Below are positions 24,280 through 38,000 of a DNA stretch of 64,000 nt, piece by piece. The stretch comes from Chondrilla cf. caribensis. Taxonomy: Eukaryota; Porifera; Demospongiae; Chondrillida; Chondrillidae. The stretch's first letter is position 1. Each line of letters begins with the position of its first letter. Position numbers and translations under genes: made by a program. Where the stretch lies: the NCBI GenBank assembly GCA_964020155.1, contig OZ026559.1:1785345-1849344 (forward strand), in the 5' to 3' direction. Below the pieces are notes generated by a model. The model searched no databases. It had not been told where the DNA came from and worked only from the letters and a program-made list of their open reading frames with translations.

Positions 24280-26335
24280 ATAACAGGCCAGGTGTGGAGG
24301 TGAGGAGTGCTTCATAATCTAGATCTGGACATCAGCTAGGTCTGGAACAAATATCAGCTTGACATGTCCCCTCTGCCATGAGCTACCCAAGAAGGTAATT
24401 AGCATCTTATCTCTATTCTCTCTCATACATTGATAATATTAACCACCTCAGAATAAACCCAGGGTCATAGGCAAGGTTTGCGTGGATGGGAGTGGTTTCA
24501 AGGTTTAGGACAATTTACCATCTATGTGTAGAAAAATATCAGCTTGCCACCCCCCTTTGTTGTGAGATATGCAATAAGATAATTAGCATTTATTATCCCT
24601 ATTCTCTCAAATACATTGATAATTATTAACCACCTCAGAATAAACCTAGGTTTACAGGCCAGATATAGGGAGTTGGGAAGTGGTTTAAAATTTAGATCAA
24701 TTTACCAGATATGCGTCAAAAATATATCAGCTTGCCACGCCCCCTCTGCCATGAGATACATAATAAGATAAATAGCATTTTTATTCCTATTCTCTCCCAT
24801 ACATTGATAATAATTAACCACCTCAGAATAAACCTAGGTTTACTGGCCACATATATGAGATGGGAAGTGTTTCAAAGTTTAGAACAATTTACCAGCTGTG
24901 TATAGAAAACATATCAGCTTGACACGCCCCCTCTGCCATGAGTTACGCAATAAGAAATTTGCATTTTATTCCTATTCTCTCCCATACATTGATAATATTT
25001 AACCACCTTAGAATAAACCTAGGTTTACTGGCCACATATATGGAGATGGGGAGTGTCTCAAAGTTTAGACCAATTTACCACCTGTGTGTAGAAAAATTAT
25101 CAGCTTGACACGCCCCCTCTGCCATGAGTTACGCAATAAGAAAATTAGCATTTTTATTCCTACTCTCTCCCATACATTGATAACAATAAAACCACCTCAG
25201 AATAAACCTAGGTTTACAGGCCACATATATGGAGATGGGAAGTGTTTTAAAGCTTGGACCAATTTACCAGTTGTGTGTCGAAAAATTATCAGCTTGACAC
25301 GCCCCCTCTACCATGAGTTATGCAATAAGAAAATTTGCATTTTATTCCTATTCTCTCCCAATGTTCCATTTTGTAATGCATTTTTCCATTATAAAAGGAA
25401 TCAGGCATGGGTCCACAAATTTGCAAACCCATAGAGGCATCAGCTGCAACAGCTGCAAGTTTATTGAACAAATTGATTATTGTTATTTGTTTTGTGTTTT
25501 GAATGTGTAAACACTCTTTGATCTCCCTTTGATCTTTGTGGGTTTGCAAATTTGTGAACCCAAGCTTGATTCCTTTTATAATGGAAATGTGCATTACATA
25601 ATGGAAGGTGTTCCATACATTTTATATAATTATATTAACCACCTCAGAATAAACCTAGGTTTACAGGCCACGTATAGGGAGATGGGAAGTGTTTCAAAGT
25701 TTAGACCAATTTACCAGCTGCATGAAGAAAAATTATCAGCTCGACACGCCCCTTCTGCCATGAGTTACGCAATAAGAAAATTTGCAATTTTATTCCCATT
25801 CTCTCCCATACATTGATAATAATTAACCACCTCAGAATAAACCTAGGTTTACAGGCCACATATATGGAGATGGGAAGTGTTTCAAAGTTTAGAACAATTT
25901 ACCAGCTGTGTGTAGAAAAAATATCAGCTTTTGACACGCCCCCTCTGCCATGAGTTATGCTATAACAAAATTAGCATTTGATTCCTACTCTCTCCCATAC
26001 ATTGATAATAATAAAACCACCTCAGAATATACCTAGGTTTACAGGCCACATATATGGAGATGGAAAGTGTTTTAAAGCTTGGACCAATTTACCAGTTGTG
26101 TGTAGAAAAATTATCAGCTTGACACGTCCCTTCTGCCATGAGTTACGTAATAAGAAAAATTGCATTTTTATTCCTATTCTCTCCCATACATTGTTGATAT
26201 TAATCACCTCAGAATTAACCCAACCCAGTGTCATAGACCACGTATAGAAATATGGGAAGTTTTTCAAAGTTTAGATTAATTGACCAGCTTGGCTTGAAAA
26301 AAATATCAGCTTGACACCCCCTTTACCATGACCTA
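24280..26335. repeat. 188-bp satellite array 2
   Basis: The same satellite family as at 1-4985, with about ten to eleven units. The first two are diverged, and the last matches the degenerate right edge of array 1 (agattaattgaccagcttgg at about 4951 and 26273). A foldback MITE splits it at 25364-25607. Confidence 0.95.
25364..25607. mobile_element. Foldback MITE in satellite array 2
   Basis: Long terminal inverted repeats of roughly 65 bp. The left arm contains ttccattataaaaggaatca and later caaatttgcaaaccca; the right arm contains tgattccttttataatggaa and tgggtttgcaaatttg, their reverse complements. The centre is about 100 bp. Satellite text (ctctccca and catacatt) resumes on each side. No coding capacity; the family is not recognised. 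Confidence 0.75.
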
Positions 26336-27343
26336 TGCAAGAAGGTACTTATGTAGCATTTTATCCCTATTCTCTGAATAACAAGGTATACAACACTTCC
26401 ATTGGTATGTACTACTTATAAAAGACTAATAGATACAACTGTACTTCTGTATGTGTGTACATTTGCACATTCCAATGATAAGTGACGTGTGACGAGACCT
26501 TGTGGTGACCATCCGGCTTTGCTGAATTGAATTTGGACTCTTATTTAATGTAGGGAAGCCTTCAGCCTTGAAGGCTACATTTCAAGACATCCACAATAAA
26601 TAAATCAATACAACAGTTTAACACATACACAAAAAGATGACACACAATGTCTAATAGTTACATAGAAAAGATTTAATTCAGTGTTTGTTAGCCTTGGTCC
26701 TCTCTTTGTGTCTTCCCATGTGTGGGCAGGGGTGCAAGGGAAAAATTATCATCATGTGCATGAACAGTCATAATTTATCACCACTGCCAGGATTTGAACC
26801 AGGAGGCGACCATTTGGTACAGCTATCATCCTCCTCATCAGCTAACTGCACTCCCTCCGATCATGTGTATGTGCATGCTTCTCAGCAAATGTAGTATATT
26901 CACACTCTATATTATATGATTCTCTGTATGTTTATTACATGCTATTTATTATATATATAGATAAATTTAATATAAAATTAATAATATCGTATGGTTCATG
27001 TAGTGTATATGTTAGCATTGCATACAAGCATAATCAATTATATGTACAAGTCCTAAAAATTAAAATATTACTACACATTGTATCACATACATAATTTTAC
27101 CATATAATAGCAATTTATCTGAATTAAGTAATCATAATAATAATAATAATAAAAACAAATCAGTCAATATCATGATAACAGGTAGGAAAAGAGTTTGAGG
27201 AATTCTCCTGCTTGTAACCAACAAGGATGTGGTCTTTGAGTTTGTTCACAAACTATAAATTACATCACAAAGCACAAAAGTTACAATCGCAAAAAGTTGC
27301 AATTCGCGAAAGCTTAACCTTACGAAAGTTAAAACGTACACGG

Positions 27344-27470
27344 TACACATGTACAGGTACACTGGTAGGTATACACACATGTACAGGTACACTGGTAGGT
27401 ATACACACATGTGCAGGTACACTGGTAGGTATACACACATGTACAGGTACACTGGTAGGCATACACACAT
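27344..27470. repeat. 30-bp minisatellite
   Basis: Four near-identical copies of a 30-bp unit containing caggtacactggtaggtata. Unit 1 has a single copy on each side of its MITE at 6077-6265. The uniform unit without spacers rules out CRISPR. Confidence 0.9.
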
Positions 27471-27779
27471 TGAAAAGGGTTTCATTAGAGGGAGGGCCAT
27501 TCACCCCCTTGCCACATTGAGGTTTATTCAACAGTTTACTTCAATGGACTTAATAAACGGAACACACACGTGCCCAACATGAATTTAAAATAGTGTATTT
27601 TACCCTCCTCCTTCATCAACGCCCTGCCAACATGTAGTGTAGATCTGTATCACATCTTTCACACTAAAATGTATTAGAATATCATGTTGAAACCCTACAA
27701 CAGTTATTCCATAGAGAATATGATGCACACACCAGTACAAGTGTATACGTGGGTATGTACAAGACACACCAACACCCAC

Positions 27780-27880
27780 AACACACATGCACACACACAC
27801 ACGCAAGCCCACACCACATACGCACATGTACACACACTTGCAAACACGTACACACACACACTCACGTGTACACACTCGCA

Positions 27881-27943
<63 letters not shown>
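27780..27943. repeat. CA microsatellite
   Basis: Impure CA-rich sequence leads to a pure run at 27883-27943. The position corresponds to 6600-6755 in unit 1. Antisense VCVC frames are artefacts. Confidence 0.95.
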
Positions 27944-27945
<2 letters not shown>

Positions 27946-28779
27946 TTGGTATTTATTTTAGTATCTAGTTCTCTGACTTACTCATACTAGATCTATATAG
28001 ACATTGGAATAAATGTAGCACAGTGGTCATACGGATCTCGCTGCTCATACTGTGCTTCAGTTCTCAGATATTTGTTGGATCCACCAAAAGTAACCTTCTG
28101 AGCAGAGTTCCAAGTTAGAAATACATTCTGAACCTGCATCATATTTGATTATATAATATTATACTGAGATACATCAACACTTGAACGTTCAGTTGAAAGT
28201 TATGTTTTGTAGGCTTACAATTTTATGTCTGTGTTACCAACAGTCTTATTGTGACATAGTTGTAGGGATGACCCTACATCTTAATAGTGGGGCAGTTGGA
28301 TGGAAGCCACATAGGTTACACACATCAGGTGTTGTCTGTCTCATGTAATGTGTATGAAATCAATTAGTACCAAGGTATGCAAGTATCTTATACTATAAAC
28401 ATGGTAACATTGTATTATGGAATGGATGCCTTTAAACATTGATAATGATGAGCTACGGATAAGTGTCTACCACTGATCAAAATAATTATGGTGATACAGT
28501 TGACAGAAATTCCAATCAATAGCTGAGAAAAATTGAGTGTTAGGCTATCTTATATCGTTTTAGAATACTGAACTTACATTTATTTTACATATTGAAAATT
28601 GTAGCTGTTATCCAGCTATATCAAACAATACAAGCAAACCACGATGATGGTTGGATTCTGTATTTATGCTCGTTTAATGATCAGTCAAGACGAACTCCCT
28701 CGATTGGTTCAATGGAATTGTAGCTCACTCTCTTACAGTAATCTCCGGCAATTGCAAGCCATGAAAACACTCCGGGTTC

Positions 28780-29159
28780 CCAAACCGACCGACTGCAACG
28801 TGTAATAAATTCTCTTGTGCTCCAACAACTATGAGAATAAAGGTGCTCTTGAATTGGAATAAGGAGCCTGTGACGACAATTATAATGTATGTCCGGCGTC
28901 ATTCTCACGTGATAACGCATTCCTCCGTCAAAGTTATGTAATTTAGTCTGGCTTCTTGACTCGGAGACGAATCAATACGAACCGACGTATTCTAATCGAG
29001 GTGGGTCAAGTTTCTCCAAAATTATCAGTTAATTTTCACTAAATTGCTTTAAACTTTCTTTTATAGGATCCGAAGACACTCCACCGTGCCCAAGTTACAG
29101 CGATTTGTCCCGATCCCTACCCTGACTATACCACTCATCATTTGGAATATTTCTTCAGG
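28780..29159 (+). promoter_or_regulatory. Conserved promoter block and putative exon 1 of gene 2
   Basis: Counterpart of 7640-7998. It keeps the inverted CCAAT box (28853-28857), a TGACG motif at about 28871 and E-box CACGTG (28906-28911). The block ends at donor ttcttcagg/gtaatt (GT at 29160-29161). Spacing from CCAAT to E-box is 53 bp against 51 bp in unit 1. The intron would end at 32016. Confidence 0.55.
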
Positions 29160-29198
29160 GTAATTTACATATTCTGCTATGCATGAATGATCCTGCTC

Positions 29199-30949
29199 GG
29201 GGTTGCTGACTATTACGCACCGCGGTGCATGGAAATATGCTTACTAATGCGATAACTGAAGAATACGCACCCGTTTTCTTTACTTTCACGCACCGCTGCA
29301 TGACTTCAACTTCGAATCCGTCCCTGACTTAATACACGCACGGAACACATGGACCAAATACTGAAGCAAAGTTCATACAGGAATAATCAAACCACTAGCA
29401 ATCGTATACAGATATATCGGAGATATCTTCACAGAGCGCCATGTTTTTCGGTATCCAATAATTGAAATTAACCACTAAACGTACAAGTGCTGTAATTGAA
29501 ATCATGAATAAAGCCATAAAGTGCAATAATAGCGAAGGTCACCTCGTTCGAGTATGGATACGTTTATTGCAGCGAATCATCTTGGATCAATGGTAGCAGT
29601 AATATTCTTCTATGGCAGTGGATGCCTTTCAAATATGCACTAGCAGATGCTGTGAAATGCATCGCTTTGGGTCTTTCCATGGCGCTCACGCCACATGGAT
29701 TTATCCAAATAACTCGTTAGGAGTTTGTTACTAGTGCCATGTATTTTTTGCAGTTTTCTTCTGGCACGGCTCCAATGTGACTCAACATGCTGAGTGTGAG
29801 TGCCAGAGATGGGGTCGACACAGTCAAATGATAGCAAATGACCCATGGGATGCTAGTGATAAATATGCTCATCACTCATTGGAGTGAATGGTGGTACCAG
29901 GAAAAACATGAGCCATGATTATTGGTAGCAGTGTAGAAGCATCTCTTCGCTCAACTAATTTCGTGTAACTGAGGGCTGGTTGATATGATGTATCAACAAT
30001 CCCAAAGACCCATTTCTGCAGTTACTGGATCTTCAAAGGACCATGCTTGGATTAGTTGCAGCCATGTCTTATGTGACAATTTTGACTTTGCAAAGAATGA
30101 CTTGTGGCATATGCTCAACATTTTGCGGCAGTTGGAATTTGTACATCTCCATGTGTACCCGTCATTCATGTTAGCTCTTTTCTTCCATTCCATTATTGTA
30201 CCACGTGAAATGCATGAGGCACTCTTAGCCAGAAGTCCTTTACTTTTCAAAAAATCAATTTGATCAGTGTTGCCAAAAATTACTGGTCCAATCATCAAGC
30301 CAATAGATGCTGCCATGGTTGCTTTGTGCTAACTAATTATGATCTGAACAAAGTAATACTGAACTCAAGCTTAGTCAGCTAGAAAATTTTTACAGTACCA
30401 CTGAAGCAATATAAATGTGCTATAGACTACACTGGATACTCTACACTCGAGATTGGAATAAACTGGTGTTAAAATACACGATATGTGAATTTATATACCA
30501 ATGATGGTGCCACTTATTTTGTTCGACATTTCTATTGGTTTAAGATAACATCAAGGAACCTCCCTCTAAATTGTATTGGTTATAACTAATTTCAAGAAAG
30601 GATGATAGCCTATTGGTTGATATTTTGGTCCTTTTTCCAATTTGCATTGGTCAAAAATCATGTTAAAAGAGGGAAGGAAAGGTGCGACAGCACATGTATT
30701 TATAGAATCGTGATGCACACTGAGTAGGCATGACTTAATTTTGGTAGCCATATTATTGTTAAGTGGGCGTGACCCGAAGTGATTATTATGTGATGTGCAT
30801 GTAAGTCAGGGAAAGATTCTTTTTTTCATTTTTTTTTCCGAAATTGAAGTCAGCAGTGCGCGAAAGTAAGGAAATGGATGCATATTCTTCAGTTATTGCA
30901 TTAGTAAGCATATTTTCATGCACTGCAGTACGTAAAAGTCAGCAACCCC
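29199..30949 (-). mobile_element. Decayed Merlin-superfamily DNA transposon
   Basis: The ends are long inverted repeats of about 75 bp, beginning ggggttgctgact on both strands and sharing atgcttactaatgc and ataactgaagaata inside. An 8-bp flank, tcctgctc/tcctgctg (29191-29198 and 30950-30957), matches in 7 of 8 positions, and units 1 and 3 have the uninterrupted site. On the minus strand, 30316-29993 encodes the Trp/Cys pattern WRCTNSNC and FFAKSKL typical of the N-terminal part of Merlin (IS1016-like) transposases. A middle piece near 29920-29870 (TLLPII, then FPGTTI) has two stops, with Asn where the catalytic Asp would be expected. 29846-29640 encodes the C-terminal HTQHVESHW and SYLDKSMWR pattern. 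The catalytic core is shortened and broken, so it is inactive. It lies in the first intron of gene 2, antisense to it. Confidence 0.85.
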
Positions 30950-30957
30950 TCCTGCTG

Positions 30958-32010
30958 AGTAGTGCATGTATTATAGCCAACATGAGTTATGATGAAGATT
31001 TTATTGTCTTTTAAGTAAAAGTAAATAGCCTAAGGGATTGTTATAGCGAAAAATTACTATAGTAATAGATACTCTGTACTTCGCAAATATGGGCTAAAAA
31101 CAAGTAAACCCACGTTTTGTGTTGAATACCCTGCACCACTCCTGGGTCATATGAAGCTGAGGTTAGCATCATTAGAATCACAAATATCTTGTGCATACCT
31201 AATACTATAATATAAATTCACTGTTGTCGTTATGCATGGGAATGCATAAATATTATATGCATGTCATACCTGATGTCACAAGGAAAACAGTATACTTGAA
31301 GTACACTTGAAAAACACTGCCCAATTGATTGAGTTCCCCATAACTATGGGGACCAGATATGTCAAGTTCTACTGTATGTAAAATTACATGTGTTGACAGA
31401 GTGTGTGATCAATTATTCCATAGGAGCAAATTTGACATAATATAATGGAAATAACGGAATTCGAAATAAATAGTAAATAAGGATGAAAGTGATATGTACC
31501 AATAACTACACATCAGAGGTGACAGTGTTTGTACCCAAGCCAAGTTAATCAAAGAAAACAATTCGGTCTTTGTTCAAAAAGTGGGGCGGCCAAAGCCTCC
31601 CCAAACGCCCCTGTTCTGATCCCACTGGTATGTATAGTTGGCTAATTTAACATGAATTTGGATATTTGGTATATAAGACATATTTTAGATTCAAAAATGA
31701 TTTCTTTAAACTTCATACATAAGGGAAAATGAATGTGTCCCTATATAAAGTGATTCACATGATTCAGACCCTAATAAATGTAAAAAAATTGAGTAAGATT
31801 TACATTTAGGGACTGATCAAATTGTAGGTTTCCAGTTTTAATATAATTTTGTACAAATTTCACACTTACTGATCCCATTTTAAATAGAATTCCAATCAGA
31901 ATACATTTTTAATATAATATTATTATGTGTAGCATATTAACTTCATGGGAATAGAATAATGAATATAACAATAATAATTATTATTTAAAATAGGTTTTTT
32001 TCTCATATAT
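30958..32010. other. Rest of first intron of gene 2, no gene seen
   Basis: Aligns with 8035-8870 of unit 1 without the pogo-like MITE, then jumps at about 31540 to sequence equivalent to 10850-11310. About 2 kb present in unit 1 (the DUF3504 relic, the hairpin MITE and most of the 10376-10927 element) is absent here. Confidence 0.6.
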
Positions 32011-32016
32011 TTCCAG

Positions 32017-32034
32017 ATGAGAGTTCTGATGTAG
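32017..32034 (+). promoter_or_regulatory. Five-codon upstream ORF before gene 2
   Basis: ATG AGA GTT CTG ATG TAG directly follows the acceptor tttccag and ends 9 bases before the main ATG, in the same frame. It differs from the gene 1 copy at one base, which here creates a second ATG just before the stop. Confidence 0.5.
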
Positions 32035-32043
32035 TTCCCGACC

Positions 32044-35000
32044 ATGCAGTCTGTCAAGTCTGATCTCCAGTCTATATTTCATCAATATGATGATGTACAG
32101 GAATTGTCCTTTGAAGAAGTTGTCGGCTCTTTTGATATAAATACACGGGGCTCAACTAAGCAATCTGTCATATCTGATCTCCAATCTATATTCCATCAAT
32201 ATGATGACATACAGGAGTTGTTCTTTCAAGGAGACGTCAGTTCTTTTGATATAAATGCACGTGACTCTCATGGAAAGACTCTTCTTCACCATGCTTGTGA
32301 GTATGGATTGGCTGAGGGAGTGTCAATTCTACTAGCCAATGATGCCCAGGCAGACATATGTGACGAGAAGGGTTGCACAGCTCTTCACTATGCATGCCAG
32401 AGCAATCATATCCATTATGATATCTGTAAGATTTTGATAGAGTGGGACCCCTATTTAACACTTGAGGTAACTCAAGGTGGTAGTGGATTCAGATCTACTG
32501 TTAATTCTCAAGACGGGTTCAATAGAACAATCCTTCATTACGCTTGCATACATGGTGATTTTGATATAGTAGATAATCTCCTAAAAGCAGGTGCTGATCC
32601 TTGTGCACGGGACAATCTTGGTAACAACCCTATGCACTATGCTTGTGAAAATGGTCACCTGCAGTGTGTGCGACAGCTTATTGCAACCAGCCAAAATCCA
32701 AATGGATTACTCCAAATCCCCAATAATGATGGTGTCACACCTCTATCTATGAAAACACACAGTGGTGGGACAATTTTACACATTGCTTGTGAAAATAGTG
32801 ATGTTTATGTAGCAGCAAAGCTACTTGAAGCTGGTGCTGACACCAATTTATCTGATGTGTTTGGTTTCACACCTCTTTCTGTAAGAACAGGCAATGGTGG
32901 AACAATCTTACATGTTGCCTGTGAAAAAGGAGACATTAATCTAGTAAAGAAGCTTCTGGAGGCTGGTGCTGATCCCAATGTAACAGATATGTTTGGTTTC
33001 ACACCACTCATGAGGGCAGTAGTGAGCACTAGCAAGTCTGGTATTACCACTGATGTGGTTTCTTCCATCATTACTGCTCTTTGTAATAGGAAATGCAATG
33101 TAAATGCATCATTCGTACCCTCAAAACCATCTGACTCAAATGCACATCATTGTGAGGGTTCTACTGCCCTGCACATGGCTATTGATGAACGGAGAGTTGA
33201 TCCATTGTGTGTACAGGCATTAGTCAATAATGGTGCTGCACTGGATGTAAGAGATGTACATGGTCGTACACCTCTTCACCTTGCCTGTGAAAAAGTAAAC
33301 ATTAATCTAGTAAAGAAGCTTCTGGAGGCTGGTGCTGATCCCAATGTAACAGATAGGTTTGGTTTCACACCACTCATGAGGGCAGTAGTGAGCACTAGCA
33401 AGTCTGGTATTACCACGGATGTGGTTTCTTCCATCATTACCACTCTTTGTAATAGCAAATGCACTGTAAATGCATCATTTGTACCCTCAAAACCATCTGA
33501 CTCAAATGTACATTATTGTGAGCGTTCCACTGCTCTGCACATGGCTATTGATGAACAGAGAGTTGATCCATTGCGTGTACAGGTATTAGTTGATAATGGT
33601 GCAGCACTGGATGCAAGAGATGTACATGGTCGTACTCCTCTTCACATTGCTAGTATTCGGGGACACCACCATTTGATCAAACTACTAGCTCCTTCTCCAG
33701 AGTCTTTCCACTTCAAAGATAGTGATGGCTGTACACCTCTACACTATGCCTGTAAGAACTCTCACCTCGAATGTATCAGAAAGTTTTCTGTTCAGATTCC
33801 AGATGTCATTAGTGATTTAATGAAGGTTGCTAATAATGATGGTAGTACACCTCTGTCTGTAAGGACAGGCGGTGATAGAACAATCTTACATGCTGCCTGT
33901 GAAAAGGGAGAGATTGATCTAGTACAGAAGCTTCTGGAGGCTGGTGCTGATCCCAACGTAACAGATAAGTTTGGTTTTACACCTCTGTCTGTAAGAACAG
34001 GCAGTGGTGGAACAATCTTACATGTTGCCTGTGAAAAGGGAGATATTGATCTAGTAAAGAAGCTTCTGGAGGCTGGTGCTGATCCCAATGTAACAGATAT
34101 GTTTGGTTTCACACCACTTATGAGGGCAGTCATGAGCACTAGCAAGTCTGGTATTACCACTGATGTGGTTTCTTCCATCATTACTGCTCTTTGTAATAGC
34201 AAATGCACTGTAAATGCATCATTTGTACCCTCAAAACAATTTGACTCAAATGTACATTATCATGAGGGTTCTACTGCTCTGCACATGGCTATTGATGAGT
34301 GGACAGATAATCAATTGTGTGTACAGGCATTAGTTGATAATGGTGCTGCACTGGATGTAAGAGATGTACATGGTCGTACCCCTCTTCACATTGCTAGTAT
34401 TAGGGGACACCACCCTTTAATTAAACTACTAGCTCCTTCTCCAGAGTCTTTCTGCTTCAAAGATCATGATGGCTGTACACCCTTAGATTATGCCTACAAG
34501 AACTCTCACCTTGAATTTATAAGAACATTTACTGTCCAGATTCCAGATATCATTGGTGATTTAACGAAGATTGCTAATAATGATGGTACTACACCTCTGT
34601 CTGTAAGAACAGGCAGTGGTGGAACAATCTTACATGTTACCTGTGATAAAGGAGACATCAATCTAGTACAGAAGCTTCTGGAGGCTGGTGCTGATCCCAA
34701 TGTAACAGATGAGTTTGGTTTCACACCACTCATGAGGGCAGTAGTGAGCACTAGGAAGTCTGGTATTACCACTGATGTGGTTTCTTCCATCATTACTGCT
34801 CTTTGTAATAGTAAATGCAATGTGAATGCATCATTTGTACCCTCAAAACCATCTGACTCCAATGTACATTATTGTGAGGGTTCCACTGCCCTGCACATGG
34901 CTATTGCTGAATGGACAGATAATCAATTGTGTGTACAGGCATTAGTTGATAATGGTGCAGCACTGGATGCAAGAGATGTACATGGTCGTACTCCTCTTCA

Positions 35001-38000
35001 CATTGCCTGTTTAGTTGGCTACCAATATTTGATTGGTTCATTGAATCCTAATCAAATATCCTTTCTCAGTATCAAAGATAATAATGGTTGCACACCCTTG
35101 TACTATGCCTGTAAGAATTCTCACCTCAAATGTATCCAAACACTCTTTGACCAGTGTTCAGATATCATGGCTGATTTAATGACGACTGCTAATAATGATG
35201 GTACTACACCTCTATCTGTGAGAACAGGCAGAGGTGGAACAATCTTACATGTTGCCTGTGACAAAGGAAAGATTATTCTAGTAAAGAAGCTTCTGGATGC
35301 AGGTGCTGATCCCAATGTAACAGATGAGTTTGGCTGTACACCTCTGTACTATGCCTGTAAGAACTCTCACCTTGAATGTGTCAGAGAGTTTATGGTCCAG
35401 ATTCCAGATGTTATTTGTGATTTAATAAAGGTTGCCAATAAATATGGTGCCACACCTTTGTCTGTACGAGGGCATAATGATCAAACAATCCTACATGTTG
35501 CCTGCAAGAAAGGAGATTTTTCTATAGTTAAGAAGGTTCTTGAAGCAGGTGCTGATCCTAACTCCCAAGATGGAAGAACTTTCACACCACTAATGGTTGC
35601 TGTGCAACATGTTGATGATGTAGAAGCTGCAGATATCGTTGAAATTCTTTGTGAATTTAAATGCAACCTCAATATTCAAACATCACATTTTTCAAGGTCT
35701 TTAACTGCTCTTCATATTGCTTGTGAGTTAGGCAAGGAAAAGTGTGGGAGAATGCTAGTGGCCAAAGGAGCTAATTTGCTTGTACGAGCTCAAGGTGGGT
35801 CAACACCACTTCACCTAGCTTGTAAGGGTGGATATCACACCTTAATAAGTTCTCTAATAACTGAAGAAACTGTAAAGGCTTATGATTATAATAATCTTTG
35901 GACACCTCTTCACTATGCTTGTGGGTATCATCACATTGAATGTGTGAGAAGGATTGTAGTCGGATTCTCAAAACTACTCCTCCTAATCCACAAAACATAT
36001 TCTGGGTATATGCCTCCTTTTTACAGCCTGAGAAATCAAGATGGTACAACCGTTCTCCATCATGCATGCTTGAGAAATGACGTACAGTTTGTCGAGCACC
36101 TTCTCAACCTTGGTGCAGATCTGAATGTACAAGATAACGATGGTACAACACCTTTAATGTCTGCTCTCCGGTGTCATGGAAGTGATATAGACGTGAATGT
36201 ATTGTCACTTGTGTTGTCTCAGGACTGGAAACCAGTCATCAAAGACAATAGTGGACGTACAACACTCCATTATTCGGCCAAGTGTGGTGATATTCAGATA
36301 CCATTGATGCTCATCTCAGCTGGAAGTGATGTAACAGCAGTTGATAATTATGGACAGACATTCTCTGATCTGATATCAAAAGAGTCACTTCAACTCATAA
36401 ACAAGCAACTTTTGAGGATTGATCGTCGACAGATAATTTGTGTTGTAGGATATCCAAAATGTGGGAAGACTACTATTATTGCAGCTTTTCAAGAAGCTCA
36501 ACAAAACCGTGGTACATTTCAAAGATTGACCTCACGTCTGAAGTTCAACACAAAAGTAACTCTGGACAACAATCGAACTGCTGGGATAGACACTAAGGTG
36601 ATTGTTACTAAAAGGCTGGGAAGCTTAATCTTCTTTGACTTTGCTGGCCAATCTGAGTACTATGTTTCTCACTTAGCATTCCTTGAAAGTGCGTTATCAA
36701 CCAAAGCATCTACAATCACCTTCATAATGATGGTTGACCTGAGATGTTCTGAAGAAGACAGAATAGCTCAGTGTAATGAATGGCTGTTCCCAATAAAGAG
36801 CATTTTGAATGACCACAATATGCTGAATGTGATACTGATAGGCAGTCACCTTGATCACGTAGGCTCAGTATCCACATCAACCTCATCATTACAGGATAAT
36901 CTTTGGGAGCTCAAAAGAACATTCTACCCATCACAGATGCATTTTATTGATTGCTGGGGAATGGATTGCCGTCAATTGTCATCAAAGGGGATGACAAACC
37001 TACAAAATTACTTACAGTCAACTGGTCCTGTCCATAGTACATCAGCTGAAGCAAGCCAGGTCCCCCTCGGAGCCTGTTTACTGTTTGACAGACTAAAAAA
37101 GGCTGAGAATCCTCCACTTGCCATCACACCTTCTAAGATCATTGACAATCTGAAGGATGGACGTCCTCCATTTCCTCTGACAGTGAAGTACATTGACAGC
37201 TGTTGTCAAGACCTTGCTGCATCAGGCCTAGTCCTGTACATTCCCAACAGAGAAGATGCTGGGGAGAGCTGGTTGATTCTTGAGATGGAAGAGATCCTCA
37301 GTCGTATTCACGGCAAACTGTTTGCACCTGATTCTGCAGAGTTTCCAATGCACCACAAGAATCTTGCTAACCAGTTTGGACTGGTTCACGTGGAAGAACT
37401 TACATTAGCCTTTAAAGACAGCCCTCTTGATCCAGAACTGGTACGAAAACTTTTAATGGCCATGGAATTCTGTCATCCCGTAGACAGTTCACTGATGACA
37501 AAAGGAATATTGGATGTCTTATTCTCCAAGGTTTCACATGATTTACATGAAAATTTGCTATTTTTCCCTTCCCTTGTGAAAGCCAATGAAGAACCAGTCA
37601 TCCTATCCACAGAATCTGATATCCCAGGAGATGATTGTCATCGGGTGTGTTGGGAGCTGAGCACAGTGAAGCCTCACTTCCTTCATCCTAGATTCCAACA
37701 GGCTGTGTTCATCAGACTGGCTTGTAACCATGTACAGAAACACAAGTCAGATCTCTCTACAGTTGAGGAACACAGCTGCACTGTCAGCAACAATGCCATG
37801 TCCTGGAGCACTATCCATGGTGTAGATATCTGCATACAGATCATGCACAAGTCTGCAATCAAGGTGCTGGCTAGGAGTAGACCAGGAGTGAAGGTGTCCT
37901 CCTTGATGGAGATGTTTTCAAGTGTAGTCAGTGATGTCCTCACAGTACGAGCTAACCATGCTCCAGGTGTGGATGCCTACTCTGTATTTCGTGTGATGGA

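Larger units (their letters stand above)
26340..28780. other. Non-genic paralogous flank, unit 2
   Basis: Aligns with 5000-7640 of unit 1 with small differences: it lost most of the palindromic MITE and expanded a 30-bp minisatellite. A SINE-like piece with the B-box match ggatttgaacc (26790-26800, minus strand) is retained. No gene is seen. Confidence 0.65.

Noticed and set aside
27344..27470. CRISPR-like look of the 30-bp repeats
   Set aside because: Units are contiguous without unique spacers and the DNA is eukaryotic; it is a minisatellite.
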